From positions 28,491-92,490 of the forward strand of contig BDDD01005788.1 of the NCBI GenBank assembly GCA_001972305.1: DNA of 64,000 nt. Reading direction: 5' to 3'. Below, one piece after another: positions 1 to 10,701 of the stretch. Each line of letters opens with the position of its first letter. Within the stretch, counting starts at the first letter, position 1. A program made the translations under genes and the position numbers. A model generated the notes under the pieces. It saw only the letters and a program-made list of their open reading frames with translations. It was not told where the DNA came from and did not search any database. This DNA is from Cephalotus follicularis. Taxonomy: Eukaryota; Streptophyta; Magnoliopsida; Oxalidales; Cephalotaceae.

Positions 1-169
1 GATGCTAACTGATCCGTAGAGACGGTATGGGATAATACATATACCAAGATGCCAATATTTACTGAATATGCACAATAGAATATTAATGGAACTAAGAATG
101 TACGATTCAAGAGTGTGTCATATGCTGAGAACATATGTCTGCAGCCTCCTCGTGGCTTGCAGGGACACC
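1..169. other. unassigned sequence left of the first retroelement
   Basis: This stretch lies beyond the stop codon of the antisense ORF that ends at 170. It does not resemble the corresponding part of the second copy, near 9040 on the + strand, which continues as coding sequence. I see no ORF, repeat or terminus here. It may be a rearranged or separately inserted piece of the same element. Confidence 0.4.
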
Positions 170-2327
170 CTAATATAACACCTTGGCCGTATTTATCCGG
201 GCTCTCTCCAGTTCATGGCGCTCCTTAAGCCTCTCATCATAAGCTTTCAGCATGTCCTTAATGAGGGCAATCTTCTCAACTGCCACCAGCCTCATGCTCT
301 TATCCCTCTTCAGATCTTGGAGGGCTTTGTCCTTCTCAGCAGTGAGGCCCTCCTGGACACTGATCACTTCCTCGAGCTGGGCCTTCAGCACATCCTCCAT
401 CTTCTTGAACTCAGCATTCTCAGCACCAAGCTGTTCAAGCAGAGACCTCTCCTGGTCAGTCCTCTCCATGGCAAGCTGGGCGTCGTTCATCAGCTGAAAA
501 GAAGAATGTAAAGACAGGGGAGGGTAGAAGAGCCAATAATGTCAAGAGTTAGAAAAAATTCACTAACCTTGAAGCCGCTTTGGAAGAGGTGGATCCATAA
601 GTGGGTGATGTCCTAGTCCTCTCTCAGCTTCACCTCATGAGGGAAAAGGCCAGCCTTCCCCAGCTCAACAGCGACCCCCGCCGTCTTTAGATTCACTCCG
701 GTCCCGCCAAGCCTAGTAAGGATCTTAGCAATTTGATCCATCTCTTTGGTGGTGTATACGATGGCAGGGTCCTGGGGGCCCTCCTCAATGGGTTCAGCCC
801 TAGGAGCATCTCCCCCCTCCGTCCTCTGCCTCCTCGACGGATGGTCGAGATCATCGATAGTAGCCCGCTTTTCCCGGGCAATCTCAGCCCTCTTTTCCTC
901 AGTCTTGGCCCCAACGGCCATATTGGTCCTAGTCGTCACAGCGACCTCGACCCTGGGGTCCACGATCTTGTCGCTGGTAGCTTTGACCACAGTTTTAGCC
1001 CTGGCTTCCTCGGTCGCCACTGCCCTGGCCCTTGGCTCATCGGCATCCTTTCGAGCTCTCTTCTCAACCCTGGCCTTTGCCTCCTCGGCCTTTCTCCTGG
1101 CAGGCTCTTGTGCCCTGGCCTTTTCGGCAGCCACCTTGGCACCTCCCCTTGGAGCCCCAGCAGCGGATTTCTTAGAGGCCTTCATCTTCACGAGAGTCTC
1201 TTTCTTCCGTGCAGCCTCCCACCTTTCCTCCTCGGGGTTTTGTGCCCTGACTTGCTCCCGGGAAGACTTAATAGCATCCAGAGCTGATTCTTGGCTTGTC
1301 ATCGCTGCATAAAAACAAAGGAGAGCAGTAAGAAAGTTAGTCAGAGCAGGGGACAAAGAAAAATAAAAAGTGCATGCAAGACTCCAGAGGAAAGCAAAGC
1401 ATAGCTCTCCCCTTCAACAGTGCCCGAGGATACAAGTTCACCTCGGATGTCCTGATCCCCCTCTCTCTCGATCCCCACGGGGATCCCCATAGCCAGACCA
1501 GGGTTGGCCCTACGCCTTGGGGCCATGCTCAGCCTAAGATTTCGTAGGTGGATCTCGGACACCACGGTTGCTACTTCCTCGGGGGCAAGTTCCAAAAGCC
1601 TCCCCAGGTCGGTCTTCTCAGTTTCAGACAGCACTGTCCTCTGGTTCAAGCGCACCATGTCCAGGGAGTCACTCCAGGGGCAAGGAACGAAGTCTGGGAG
1701 GTTCTTGATCATAAAATACTTCTCCCTCCAGTGCTTGACTGTCCTGGTATTCTTGGTCAACAGCCTGATAATCTTTGCACAGGTTTTGAAGTAGTAGCCA
1801 CGTTTGGTGGGGGAGGCGTTCAAGAGGTGGAATTCCTTGAACAGCTTCACCGTGGTAGTCGCCCCACACTCCAAGCACCTTGCTAGAAACCCAATTATAA
1901 ATCCCCAAGATTGCTCCTGGAGCACAGAGGGATGGAGCTGGTAATGCTTGAGGATAGCCCTAGCAAAGGGCACCAGGGGAAGCCTCAACCCATGCACCAG
2001 GGCCTCTTGAAACACCACAAAATAGCCCTGCTTGCTCTCTGTAGCCACCTTAGGGTCAGAAGGGATCTCCAAGTCCAGGCTGCCAGGTATAGAGTATTCC
2101 CTCACCAGCTCATCCAGTTTCTTCACATCCATTGTTGTCTTTTCAAAGTCGATCCTAACAACTTGGACTCCAGCCCTCGTGGCCTCAACGTTGGGGTTCC
2201 CAGCGGCGGAAGCCTCCATTTCCACCTCCATGTTGAGGGGACGTATAGTGACAGTGACCCCCGTAGATGCCCGGGCAACCACTTCAGGGTGCCTGACGAG
2301 TCTTTTGGTCTGCTTGGTTCTGGCCAT
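170..2327 (-). pseudogene. antisense accessory gene (aORF), 'transposase, gypsy type' family, copy 1
   Basis: The product resembles plant proteins annotated 'putative gypsy type transposon', commonly found inside Tat-lineage elements; its function is not established. I infer three exons: 2327-1442, 1304-568 and 493-170. Donors are GAG/GTGAAC and AAG/GTTAGT; acceptors are GCAG/CGATG and TTCAG/CTGATG. The exons sum to 1947 bases, a multiple of three, which supports the splicing. The N-terminal half (about residues 20-290) is globular; the middle is rich in Ala, Lys, Glu and Arg; exon 3 looks like coiled coil. One TAG at 613-615 replaces a codon that is Trp (TGG) in the + strand copy near 8560, so this copy is probably dead. 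The start was chosen at 2327 because the second copy has an equivalent Met (6907). The first residues, MARTKQT, equal the histone H3 tail. Confidence 0.75.
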
Positions 2328-2527
2328 GGTGTTTTCAGAGAGAGAGGAAGACGAAGTGGACATGGGAAATCTTTGACAAGTAACGGGTAAATGGAAACTG
2401 AGTTCACCTGTGTTCTCGAGCGAAGAAGGAAACAAAGTTTGAAGATTGGAAGAGCAAGGGATTCAAGAAATCTTTTGCTTTTAGGGTTTATGAAAACGTA
2501 AAGAGGATCCCCAAAGGGGGAAGGGGG

Positions 2528-2537
2528 TATTTAAATA
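2528..2537 (-). promoter_or_regulatory. TATA-like box for the antisense aORF
   Basis: The palindromic TATTTAAATA lies about 200 bases upstream of the aORF start at 2327 on the - strand. The second copy has a similar TTTAAATA box upstream of its own aORF near 6674-6682. This suggests the antisense gene has its own promoter rather than relying on the LTR. Confidence 0.5.
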
Positions 2538-2929
2538 CCCTAGGAACGGATCTGGACCGTAGATCCCAGTTATTTTCAATGGTGAAGATCCTCATGTCCA
2601 ATCAGGAGTGGCAAGCGAAGAGTTATGCATGGGCACCGAAGCGTCAGGCATTCAAAATTCGTAATTTACGGCGCAATGATGGATATTAATTGAGGGGGTA
2701 TGACGCGAAATGACATCTTTCACGCCACTTCTTATCAACAGCTGGTATGGGTTATAAGGTTAGGCCCACATAAGGATTGGGTCAAACTTATCTACAAAGA
2801 GTAAGGCCCCTCTTGAGGCCTCACAAGCCTCATTCTCCTCTTCCCCTGGTCAGCCCAGGGTCAATCCATCAATGGAGTTCTGCCCTGGTTATTACTCTCA
2901 ACTCTGCTCCTCCTCCTCTTCCAAGACCA

Positions 2930-2953
2930 GAGGAGAAGAACCAGGGGGGCATA
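2930..2953 (+). other. polypurine tract of the first element
   Basis: A run of purines ending in CCAGGGGGGCATA lies directly before the LTR start at 2954. The complete relative has CCAGGGGGGTTA at the same place (6333-6345, other strand). This is the usual site for plus-strand priming. Confidence 0.75.
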
Positions 2954-3586
2954 TGATATGGAAAAATTCTTTTTTTAAGCATAAAGACACGTGCCTTTTG
3001 GAAATGACGACAGATGTCATTCCAGGGCCTGGGCACGTGGCCTGGCACCATGTCAAAAAGGCAACAGAGGCCACCAAACCCATAGACGTGTATGCCACCA
3101 TATCAACAAGGCAACAGAGGCCACCAAACCCATAGACGTGCACGCCACCATATCAACAAGGCAACAGAGGCCACCAAATCCATAGTTATGCACGCCACCA
3201 CATCAAAAAGGGAAAAGGCCGCCTAATCCGGCGAAGATCAGGGGAAATGCCTCTACTCTCGAGGCATTTTCCTTAGGGACAACCATCAACTCCTGATTGG
3301 ACGCTCAACAGTTACATTGGAGGTCTATAAATACTAAATCAAACGACTTCAACAAGGTCAGCCATTTTTGCACTCTAAAGAACCTAGCTTTTTCTGTGCA
3401 ATTACTAACTAGAGCGTCGGAGTGTCCCCAGGAGAACAATCTCCTGGACCTTCTACCCTTGTCTTTCACTTGTGCAGGGATCATCAATCACCAAACACTC
3501 TTTCTCGGACAGATTCCAGCGTTTCTCTAAATAAATCAAGCCCTTACACGTGGGGTGCTGTTAAAGGAAGGATTTATGCATCAACA
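2954..3586 (+). repeat. 3' LTR of the first Tat-like element
   Basis: The 633-bp LTR begins TGATATGG and ends GCATCAACA, matching the termini of the LTRs at 5838-6332 and 16285-16760 read on the other strand. It shares with them the block around AGCGTCGGAGTGTCCCCAGG and the end near TTATGCATCAACA. A TATA box, CTATAAATA, lies at 3325-3333. The LTR is longer than its relatives, partly because of an internal 50-bp tandem repeat at 3061-3210. The second LTR and its TSD are outside the window. Confidence 0.85.
3061..3210. repeat. three tandem 50-bp units inside the LTR
   Basis: Three consecutive 50-base units start at 3061, 3111 and 3161, each opening with GCAACAGAGGCCACCAAA. Units 1 and 2 are nearly identical and unit 3 has several changes. 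A degenerate partial unit precedes them. They lie upstream of the TATA box at 3325, in the U3 region, where repeats often act as enhancer-like modules. Confidence 0.9.
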
Positions 3587-5832
3587 ATAATATTATATAC
3601 TCTCTTTTTTTCCTCGAGTCAAAAGACTTAATCAAATGGATATATTCCTTTTGCCATTGTTAAATTTTCTTGCAAATTTGTGGTCCTTAATTTCCAATAT
3701 GTTTTGTCATTATTTTTCAGGATTTTTTTTTTCTAAATGTATGAAAATCACTTTTTTGTAGGTACCATTTAATTTAAGTGACAGGGTCTTTAACGTTAAA
3801 AATTCGATTTGTGATGAAAGTGTTTATCCATACCTATAATTGAAAGTATTCAATCTGAAAAAATTATATTATTTATAATCCATTGAAATTATTCATAAAA
3901 ATGGTGAACATCACATAAAATGATACAAAATCTAGTATCACCATTTTTATTTTATTTTTTTTGCCATGGTGTCAACAGGCATGTCCAAATCTGAAATCAC
4001 TAAAGAAGAGTTTTATGTAGAGAAGAAAAAACATGATGGGACCATACACTTCAAACCAAATTCTTGTTCATTGAAGGATTATAGGGAGTTGTTTGTCCTA
4101 ACTCCTGGTGGTGCTATAAAACTATCAAGCTACAATCAAAATAATGGTAAAAGCCTACATGAAAGAGTTGACTCCTGACATTTGACAAATGCACCCTACC
4201 TACAATGTGAGGTTTATTTTGAAAATGTGAACTTTTTGATCGACAAAACGACAAAAAAGGCCTTCATTTTTCAATAGGTTGTTGGTTAATTAGACACCTA
4301 TTGAATTAAAAACCTAGTGATAGTTCATGCAATTGAGTCTATTACTATTAGATAGTCGTCATATAATTGAAGTCTAAAAGATACAGTTAGTCCCACTTTA
4401 ACTATAATAATGTTGAATTTGCATTTAAAATGCCGGGAATTTGGTAAGTGAATAACAAGTTTAGAGTATAAAATTATAGTACCTAAATAGCTTTGTATAG
4501 TAGCCGAAAGTAACCCAAGTAGGGTTGAAAAACATTTGTGAAGGTGAAAACCTATGCTTACTTCTTTCTTTTTTTTGATAAAAGAAAACCAATGCGTACT
4601 GATGTATTAATTTAATTTTATAGTATATCCCACCCAAAAAATGTTCCAAACTGTTTTTTTTTATAAATAAGGTTAATATTATAAATTGCCAACATTAAGA
4701 GTTACATGGAAAAATACGTAAATTATCATGTCAGACACACTCAACAATAGAGTCTTTAGCAAAAAAAGTTGTTACATATACCGACTTATTATCTTCTCTA
4801 CAAATATAACAAAGGTTGTAAACATAAAAAACTAGTTTAAACTTTTTAATATCTTCCACTATGTTTTCATAAGATGTCTGATATAACTATCATCGCATCT
4901 GATTCCACAATCAAACTTTGTGACCCTAACCGTATCCTGCAAATCATGCCGTAATAAAACAGAAAGACTTTGATTATTGATGGGTTAGCTTACTAAAAAA
5001 ATAATAATTTAATTGTGAAATTAACGATAGTGATTTTCCACAATATATTTAATTTTCTTCCAAAAGAAAAGGTATATAGAAGTTTTCTTAGAGACTTGTT
5101 TGCTAACTTCTGGAAAAAAAAAAACAACAACAACAACAACGACAACTTGCAATAAAATAAAACGGGAATAATGCAATATTATGTAAGAATATGAACCACG
5201 TTCAAGTCTTGAGGCTACTTTTGGAAGACCTTAGCAGATGATATATTATTGCAGATCTTTGTATTGTTTTTGACATTAGTTTTTCGATTGACATTTCATT
5301 CTATGGAACCTAGTATATTGTGATTTATACCTATACAATTCTTTATATAAACACCTTAATTTAAACGAGAATCCACACATCCGGCAAAACTGTAGAATCA
5401 CTCAACTGTCTATTGAATAAGAATTTTAATAAGTTAAAAGTAATTCACCATATGCTTAACCGTTATATCAACTGCGGGTTAAGTATATAACAGTTAATAC
5501 CAATTCGCAAAGGCATCAATGCCATTCACTAAAAGAATTCAATGCATAAATGTTGTCATATATTCTTAGCATATCATAATCAGAGAACAAATTGAATGCC
5601 GAAATCTTGCTTGCACATGGTGGTGACAAACACCAAGTTTTTAGTTAGTGGAGGTGCCATTCTATTTGGATCAGCCACTCAATAATTGCACCCACTAATT
5701 AAATTTTTGCCTAGAGTTAAACAACCACTACTTTCATTTCTTCAATAAATGGGATAATACACACCAAACCCAAAAGAAAATCACAATATTAATAATGAGA
5801 CTCTCGTCATACAAATATATACTTGTGTTTTA
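3587..5832. other. AT-rich spacer between two retroelements
   Basis: No gene is supported here. An open stretch of 70 codons at 3966-4178 (+) has no recognised domain and no supporting signals. A short CAA microsatellite lies near 5125-5141. A small inverted repeat (CAATAGGT with ACCTATTG) lies near 4274-4305. Confidence 0.5.
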
Positions 5833-5837
5833 GGTTT

Positions 5838-6332
5838 TGTTGATACAAGCATTATTCCTTTAACAGTATCCTACGTGGAGTATTTTGATTTGTTGGAGGA
5901 AACGTTGTAATATGCCCTAGAAGAAAGATGGAATGGTGATTATCCCTGCACAAGTGGAACGAATACGTTGAAGGTCCAGGAGGTTGTTCTCCTGGGGACA
6001 CTCCGACGCTCAAGTTAGACAATGCACAGGAAGATATAGGTTCTTTTGTATGCAAAAATGGTCGACCCCATTAATGCCGTTGATTCTAATATTTATAGGC
6101 CTTGATTGTAAGTACTGAGCATGAGAATCGAAACTAATGTGTATCCCCTAAGGAAATGCCCGAGGATCACGGGCATAACCCTGATCTCCACTGGATTTGG
6201 TGCTTGTATTTCTATTAAACGCAATTCGTTGGTTGGTAACGTCTGACCACGTGCTAGGGTCTCTGAATGACACATGTTTCAATTGCTTGAGGACACGTGA
6301 CAGAATTTGTGGGCTAACTTTTACCCACATCA
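5838..6332 (-). repeat. 3' LTR of the full-length Tat-like element
   Basis: The 495-bp LTR reads TGTTGATACA...CCCACATCA on the + strand. It matches 16285-16760 along its whole length apart from point changes and about 20 extra bases near 5984-6005 that the other LTR lacks. A TATA box (TATAAATA on the - strand) lies near 6090-6098. The abutting GGTTT on the left is half of the TSD. Confidence 0.93.
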
Positions 6333-6345
6333 TAACCCCCCTGGT
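6333..6345 (-). other. polypurine tract
   Basis: On the - strand the sequence ACCAGGGGGGTTA sits directly before the 3' LTR. This is the expected position and composition for the plus-strand primer, and it is shared with the first element. Confidence 0.8.
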
Positions 6346-6673
6346 CCCCATGTTTTGGGCTTGTCAGGGGATAAGGAGCATACATAGTCTGGATCCAAGA
6401 TTGGGGCCTGTTGCCCATGGATGAGGAGAACTTGAACTTCCGTTGGGCCTGATAGTTTGGCCCAAGGTGGCCAATAATGGCTGCAAGACAAATGCTCCCC
6501 CTATTCTTTAATTTTCAAATTAATGCTCATCATTGCGCCAAAGTTGAAGGGATATTACACACCTGACGCTTCGATGCCCACGCACAACCCTTCGTATTTA
6601 GCACCTGACGGGACAGGGTGATCTCCACCGTTGAGATCAAAAGGAAACTAAAATCCTGGATGCCTTCCCCGGT

Positions 6674-6682
6674 TCTTTAAAT
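6674..6682 (+). promoter_or_regulatory. TATA-like box for aORF copy 2
   Basis: A CTTTAAATAC box precedes the aORF start at 6907 by about 230 bases on the + strand, mirroring the box at 2528-2537 in copy 1. Confidence 0.4.
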
Positions 6683-6906
6683 ACTTCTTCCCCATGATTG
6701 GGATTTCTTTACGCTTTCTTGCTTTTTAGAAACCCGAGATCTCTTGTCTCTTGCTCCCCTAATACTCAAGCTTAACTTCTTTGTTTTTTTCTTCGCCCAA
6801 GCTTTTAGGTGATTCGATTTCTTCAAACTGTTCTCATTTTTTGTTTAGATCCCCCCAACATTTCACATGTTCACTGCCTCTTCGTCTTCCTCTCTCCGAA
6901 AGCTCC

Positions 6907-9634
6907 ATGTCCAGAATTAAGCAAACCAGGAGGTTGGTTGGACGTCCCGAGGTGGTAGCCCAGGCGTCAACGGGGATTACCATAGATGAGCGTCCCTTTG
7001 ATATGGAGGTGGAGATGGTAGCGGCCGCTGCCGGGAATCCCAACGTTGAGGCAACAGAGGTCAGGGTTCAAGTCTTTAGGACCAATTTTGACCGAACCAA
7101 AATAGTCCCGAGGAAGTTGGCAAAGCTGGTAAGGGATTACTCCATCCTTGGCAGTTTAGATTTCGAGATCCCCTCCAATCCCAAGGTGGTCACGGAGAGC
7201 CAACCGGGCTATTTTGTGGTGTTCCAAGATGCTCTGGAGTACGGATTGAGGCTTCCACTGCCTCCCTTTGCCAAGACCATCCTCGACTATTACCAAATCC
7301 ACCCCGTGGCACTCCAAGCGCAGTCCTAGGGGTTTATAATTGGATTCCTAGTGAGGTGCTTGGAGTCCGGGGTGACCGCCACGGTGAACCTATTCAAAGA
7401 GTTCCATATCTTGAACGCCTCCCCCCAAAAAATGATGTTATTACCTCAAAGCCCGTCTAAGGATGGTCAGGTTGTTGGCCGAGAACACTAAGACGGTCAA
7501 GAGCTGGAGGGAGAGGTACTTCATGGTCAAGAACCTCCATGGCTTCATCCCTTGCCCCTGGAGTGATTCCCTAGACACGATAGGCCTAAACCAGAGGACG
7601 ACCTTGACCTCAGCCAAGAAAACTGACCTAGGAAAGCTTCTGGTTCTTGCCCCCGAGGACGTGGCGGTGGTGGTCTTTGAGATCCGCCTGCAGAGCCTTG
7701 GGCTGAGCATGTTCCCAGGCCGTAGGTCTAACCTGGATTTGGCCGTAGAGACCCCCTTGGGGATTGTGAGAGAGGGGGACCAGGATACCCGAGGTGAACT
7801 TGCATCCTCATATATCGTTGAAGGGGAGAGTCGTACTTTGCTTTCCCCTGCAGTCTTATATTTATTTTTACTTCATTATTTGTTCTTGATGTGTTACTAA
7901 CCATTTCCTTGTGATCCCCTACAGAGATGGAAAATCATGAATCAACAATGGATATTGTCAGGGCTGCCTGGGGACAAGTCAGGGTTATGGACCATGAGGA
8001 ACAAAGACAAGAGGCTCTGAGGAAGAAAAAAGCCCTTGAAAGGAGAAGGGACCTTGAAAAAACAACTGTCGGGGCACAAAGGGGGGCCGCCAAGGTGGCT
8101 GCGGATAAAGCCAGGGCTAAGGAGCTTGCCCGGAAGAGTGCAGATGAGGAGAGGGCCAGGGCTGAGGCAGCCGAGGTGCGTGATCCGAAAGATGCCAAGG
8201 AGGCAAGGGCTAGAGTTGAGGTGGACAAGGAAGTTCAGGCCTGGATTGCTAAGGAGGTGAGGGCCGCGGAGGCCAGAGCTTTGGAAACAAGGACCGAGGT
8301 TGCTTTGGGCAAACGGCCTGCTGTTGATGAGCTCGTCCATCCTTCAAGGAGGCAGAGGACAAAGGAGAGAGATGCTCCTAGGGACGAGCCCAAAAAGGAG
8401 GGCTCCCAGGACCCTGCCCTCACTTACCCTGCCAAGGATATGGAGAAGATCGGCAAGGTCCTCAAAGCTCTTGGCGGGTCAGGGGTGAACCTGAAAATGT
8501 CGGGGTTCGCCATTACGCTGGGCAAGGCTGGTCCATTTCCCCATGAGTTAGAAGTGAGGGGAGATTGGGACGCTTGCCATCTTTGGACTCACCTCTTCCA
8601 GAGTTACTTCAGGGTTAGTAAGATTTTTCTAACCTTTTGATATTATTGGATCCTCTATCTTCCTTTAACTGTGCATTCCCCTTTTCAGCTCATGAACGAT
8701 GTCCAGCTTGCAATGGAGAGGACTGACTAGGAGAGGGCCCTGCTTGAGCAACTTGGGGCTGAAAATGTTGAGATTAAGAGGCAGCAGGTCGTGCTACTGG
8801 CCCAACTCGATGATATGATCGGGGTCCAGGAGAGCATTACTGCTGAGAAGGATAAAGGCCTTCAAGATCTGGCGAGGGAGAAGAAGATAAGGCTGGCTAC
8901 AGCCAACCAAGTTGATCTCCTTGAAAAGAAATTGAAGGACTACGACGAGAGGCTCAACAAGCACCAGGAACTCGAGGGAGCCCAGACCAGAGCTACCGTG
9001 GAGAGGGCCGTTCTTGACTTCAAGGCTTCCACAGAGTTCTGAGAGGCTGAGGACAGGATCGTGGAGAACTTCAAAGCTTCAGTGGAGTTTCAGGATGCTG
9101 TGGACAAGGCTGTGGACAACTTCAAGGCCTCTGAGGATTTTAACAAAGAGGTCCTCAAGAAGTCCTCGGTCCTTTTTCGCTGGGGATTTTATTCCTATCG
9201 AAATATGGTCGAATACCCTCCTGAGCTTCCGTTGGAGTCGATCATTTGCGGACCCTCGGTGGCAGACTATGACTTTTCCTGAAGGCATCAACAAAGCTGA
9301 GGAATAGGCTTTCCGGGCCCATGACGAGGAGCAAGATCAATCCTTGGACCTAAGGTGGTCGTCCAATAGTCGTGACATAGTTACTTTTACAGCCCCTGCT
9401 GAGGAAGAGAACCTTGGGACTTTGGACATGGAGCCTGTTTCTTGTATAGTGGCAGAGGACTCAGCTCCTGAGCACTTAGCCGTGGATCCTACTGCATCTA
9501 TGTCCGAGGAACATCATCATGAGTCTATGGCTGAGGGTTCCCCACCTCTACCTACTGATCCAAGGACTGAGGATCCTCCCCCGCCTCCTCCGGCAGAAGA
9601 AGATGCTCTATCACCTCCTCCAATACTAGAATAG
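6907..9634 (+). pseudogene. antisense accessory gene (aORF), copy 2, multiply broken
   Basis: This is the homologue of the gene at 170-2327, antisense to its own element. Inferred exons are 6907-7793, 7925-8613 and 8689 to 9634. The first two introns sit exactly where copy 1 has them and in the same phase (donors GAG/GTGAAC and AGG/GTTAGT; acceptors TACAG/AG and TTCAG/CTCATG). A possible branch site, TTACTAAC, lies at about 7893-7900. Lesions: TAG at 7327 where copy 1 has Trp; a frameshift near 7430; stops near 8728 and 9040; and a frameshift near 9280. The last part (9344-9634) is rich in Glu and Pro and ends in a proline run. Exon 3 is longer than in copy 1 and suggests the ancestral C-terminus. 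A possible poly(A) signal follows near 9703. Confidence 0.75.
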
Positions 9635-10701
9635 CTTTTTCTTTGTTTTTGCCTTGTAATTTGTATTGTTTCTGCAATGTACATATTTCTTATTGATCTA
9701 TAAATGAATACTTTGGCACCTCGAGTGTTCTTTACTTTCTGCTTTATTTGTGTTGTGTGCTTTGAACACTCGTGCCCTGATTGATATTTGCAATCTCATT
9801 AGGATAATTGAACATGAGTAGTAGAAACTGAGCACCCAAGTATATCATTGTTCCCCTGGGGGATTTTGTCATAGTCTAACTCTTTCTCCCCGGGCTTTCT
9901 TTGCTCTTGTTGCATTGCAAGTTATGCCTGAGCTCTTCTCAGACGTTTACAATTTCGTTAGGAAATCAAATTTAATCTAACTTATAAACTTTATAATATT
10001 GCCTTGCAACTTTCAGGCCTTATTACCCAAACTTCATAGTCCCCTTAAGACACATTATTTCAAAGGCGCTTAGGCAAAAAGGCTTAATTTTTACGAGTTC
10101 TGGTGTGTTCGTAGACCAAGTTTTAGGTCTGCTCGGGCAAGTTCCCATGGGTTTGCCAAGCAGGGTCTCGGCTGGTCCGTTATAGTTTAGACCAGGTCAC
10201 CTGAGCTTACAGTCCACGTAGGGACACTTGTTTCAAAGTGCTCAGTCCAACGAACTTGATCGTTGCGAGTTCCTATGGATTCACCTCTCAATACACGATT
10301 TTAGGTCTGGTATGGCAAAGAAATGTTGGCCGGTGCTTGCTCCCTTGGGAGTCTTGTTGCTTCATTATAAGTCTTTTGTGTGTATAGTTTTAGGTGCTCC
10401 TCGGGGGGAGTATTTGAGTGCTCCCCTGGAGGAGGCTTTGGATCTTCCCCTGGAGGAGGCTTTGGATCTTCCCCTGGGGGAGGCCTTGGGTGCTCCTCTG
10501 GGGGAGGCTTTGTTGAGTTGAGACACCCTTATATTGAGGCTTCTTAGTTGAGGGTATTGATCAGTGACTGTTCAGAAGTTTAAGGACATGAACATTGAGC
10601 CTCCGATCCCTTGCAAACTTGGAACTATGATCTTTGCACATATGTTTTGAAGAAAAATTCAACTTTATTGACATTTCAAATTTTGTACAGCTTACAAAGA
10701 A
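9635..10701. other. non-coding spacer between aORF and pol
   Basis: This is internal retroelement sequence between the convergent 3' ends of the aORF (+) and pol (-). It contains T-rich 3'-end-like sequence just after 9634 and a tandem repeat at 10390-10516. An open frame at 10228-10521 is produced by that repeat and is not supported as a gene. Confidence 0.5.
10390..10516. repeat. tandem repeat of a roughly 27-bp GGAGGCTTTGG unit
   Basis: About four to five imperfect units contain CTTCCCCTGGAGGAGGCTTT or close variants, head to tail. The repeat lies in the non-coding spacer of the Tat-like element. Confidence 0.8.

Larger units (their letters stand above)
170..3586 (+). mobile_element. 3' part of a Tat-like Ty3/gypsy LTR retrotransposon
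   Basis: This is the 3' portion of an LTR retrotransposon read on the + strand. It holds an antisense accessory gene, then a purine-rich tract, then an LTR. The gag-pol region and 5' LTR would lie left of the window or have been lost. The order matches the end of the complete relative at 5838-16760 in mirror orientation: pol, antisense aORF, purine tract, LTR. Plant Tat-lineage elements are known to carry an extra ORF between pol and the 3' LTR, in some members antisense. Lineage is inferred from this layout and from the relative's pol. Confidence 0.8.

Noticed and set aside
3966-4178. 70-codon open frame in the left spacer
   Set aside because: No domain, promoter or relative in the window; AT-rich surroundings make such frames common by chance.
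10228-10521. 97-codon open frame with repeated leucine-proline units
   Set aside because: It is created by a short tandem repeat in the non-coding spacer of the Tat-like element.
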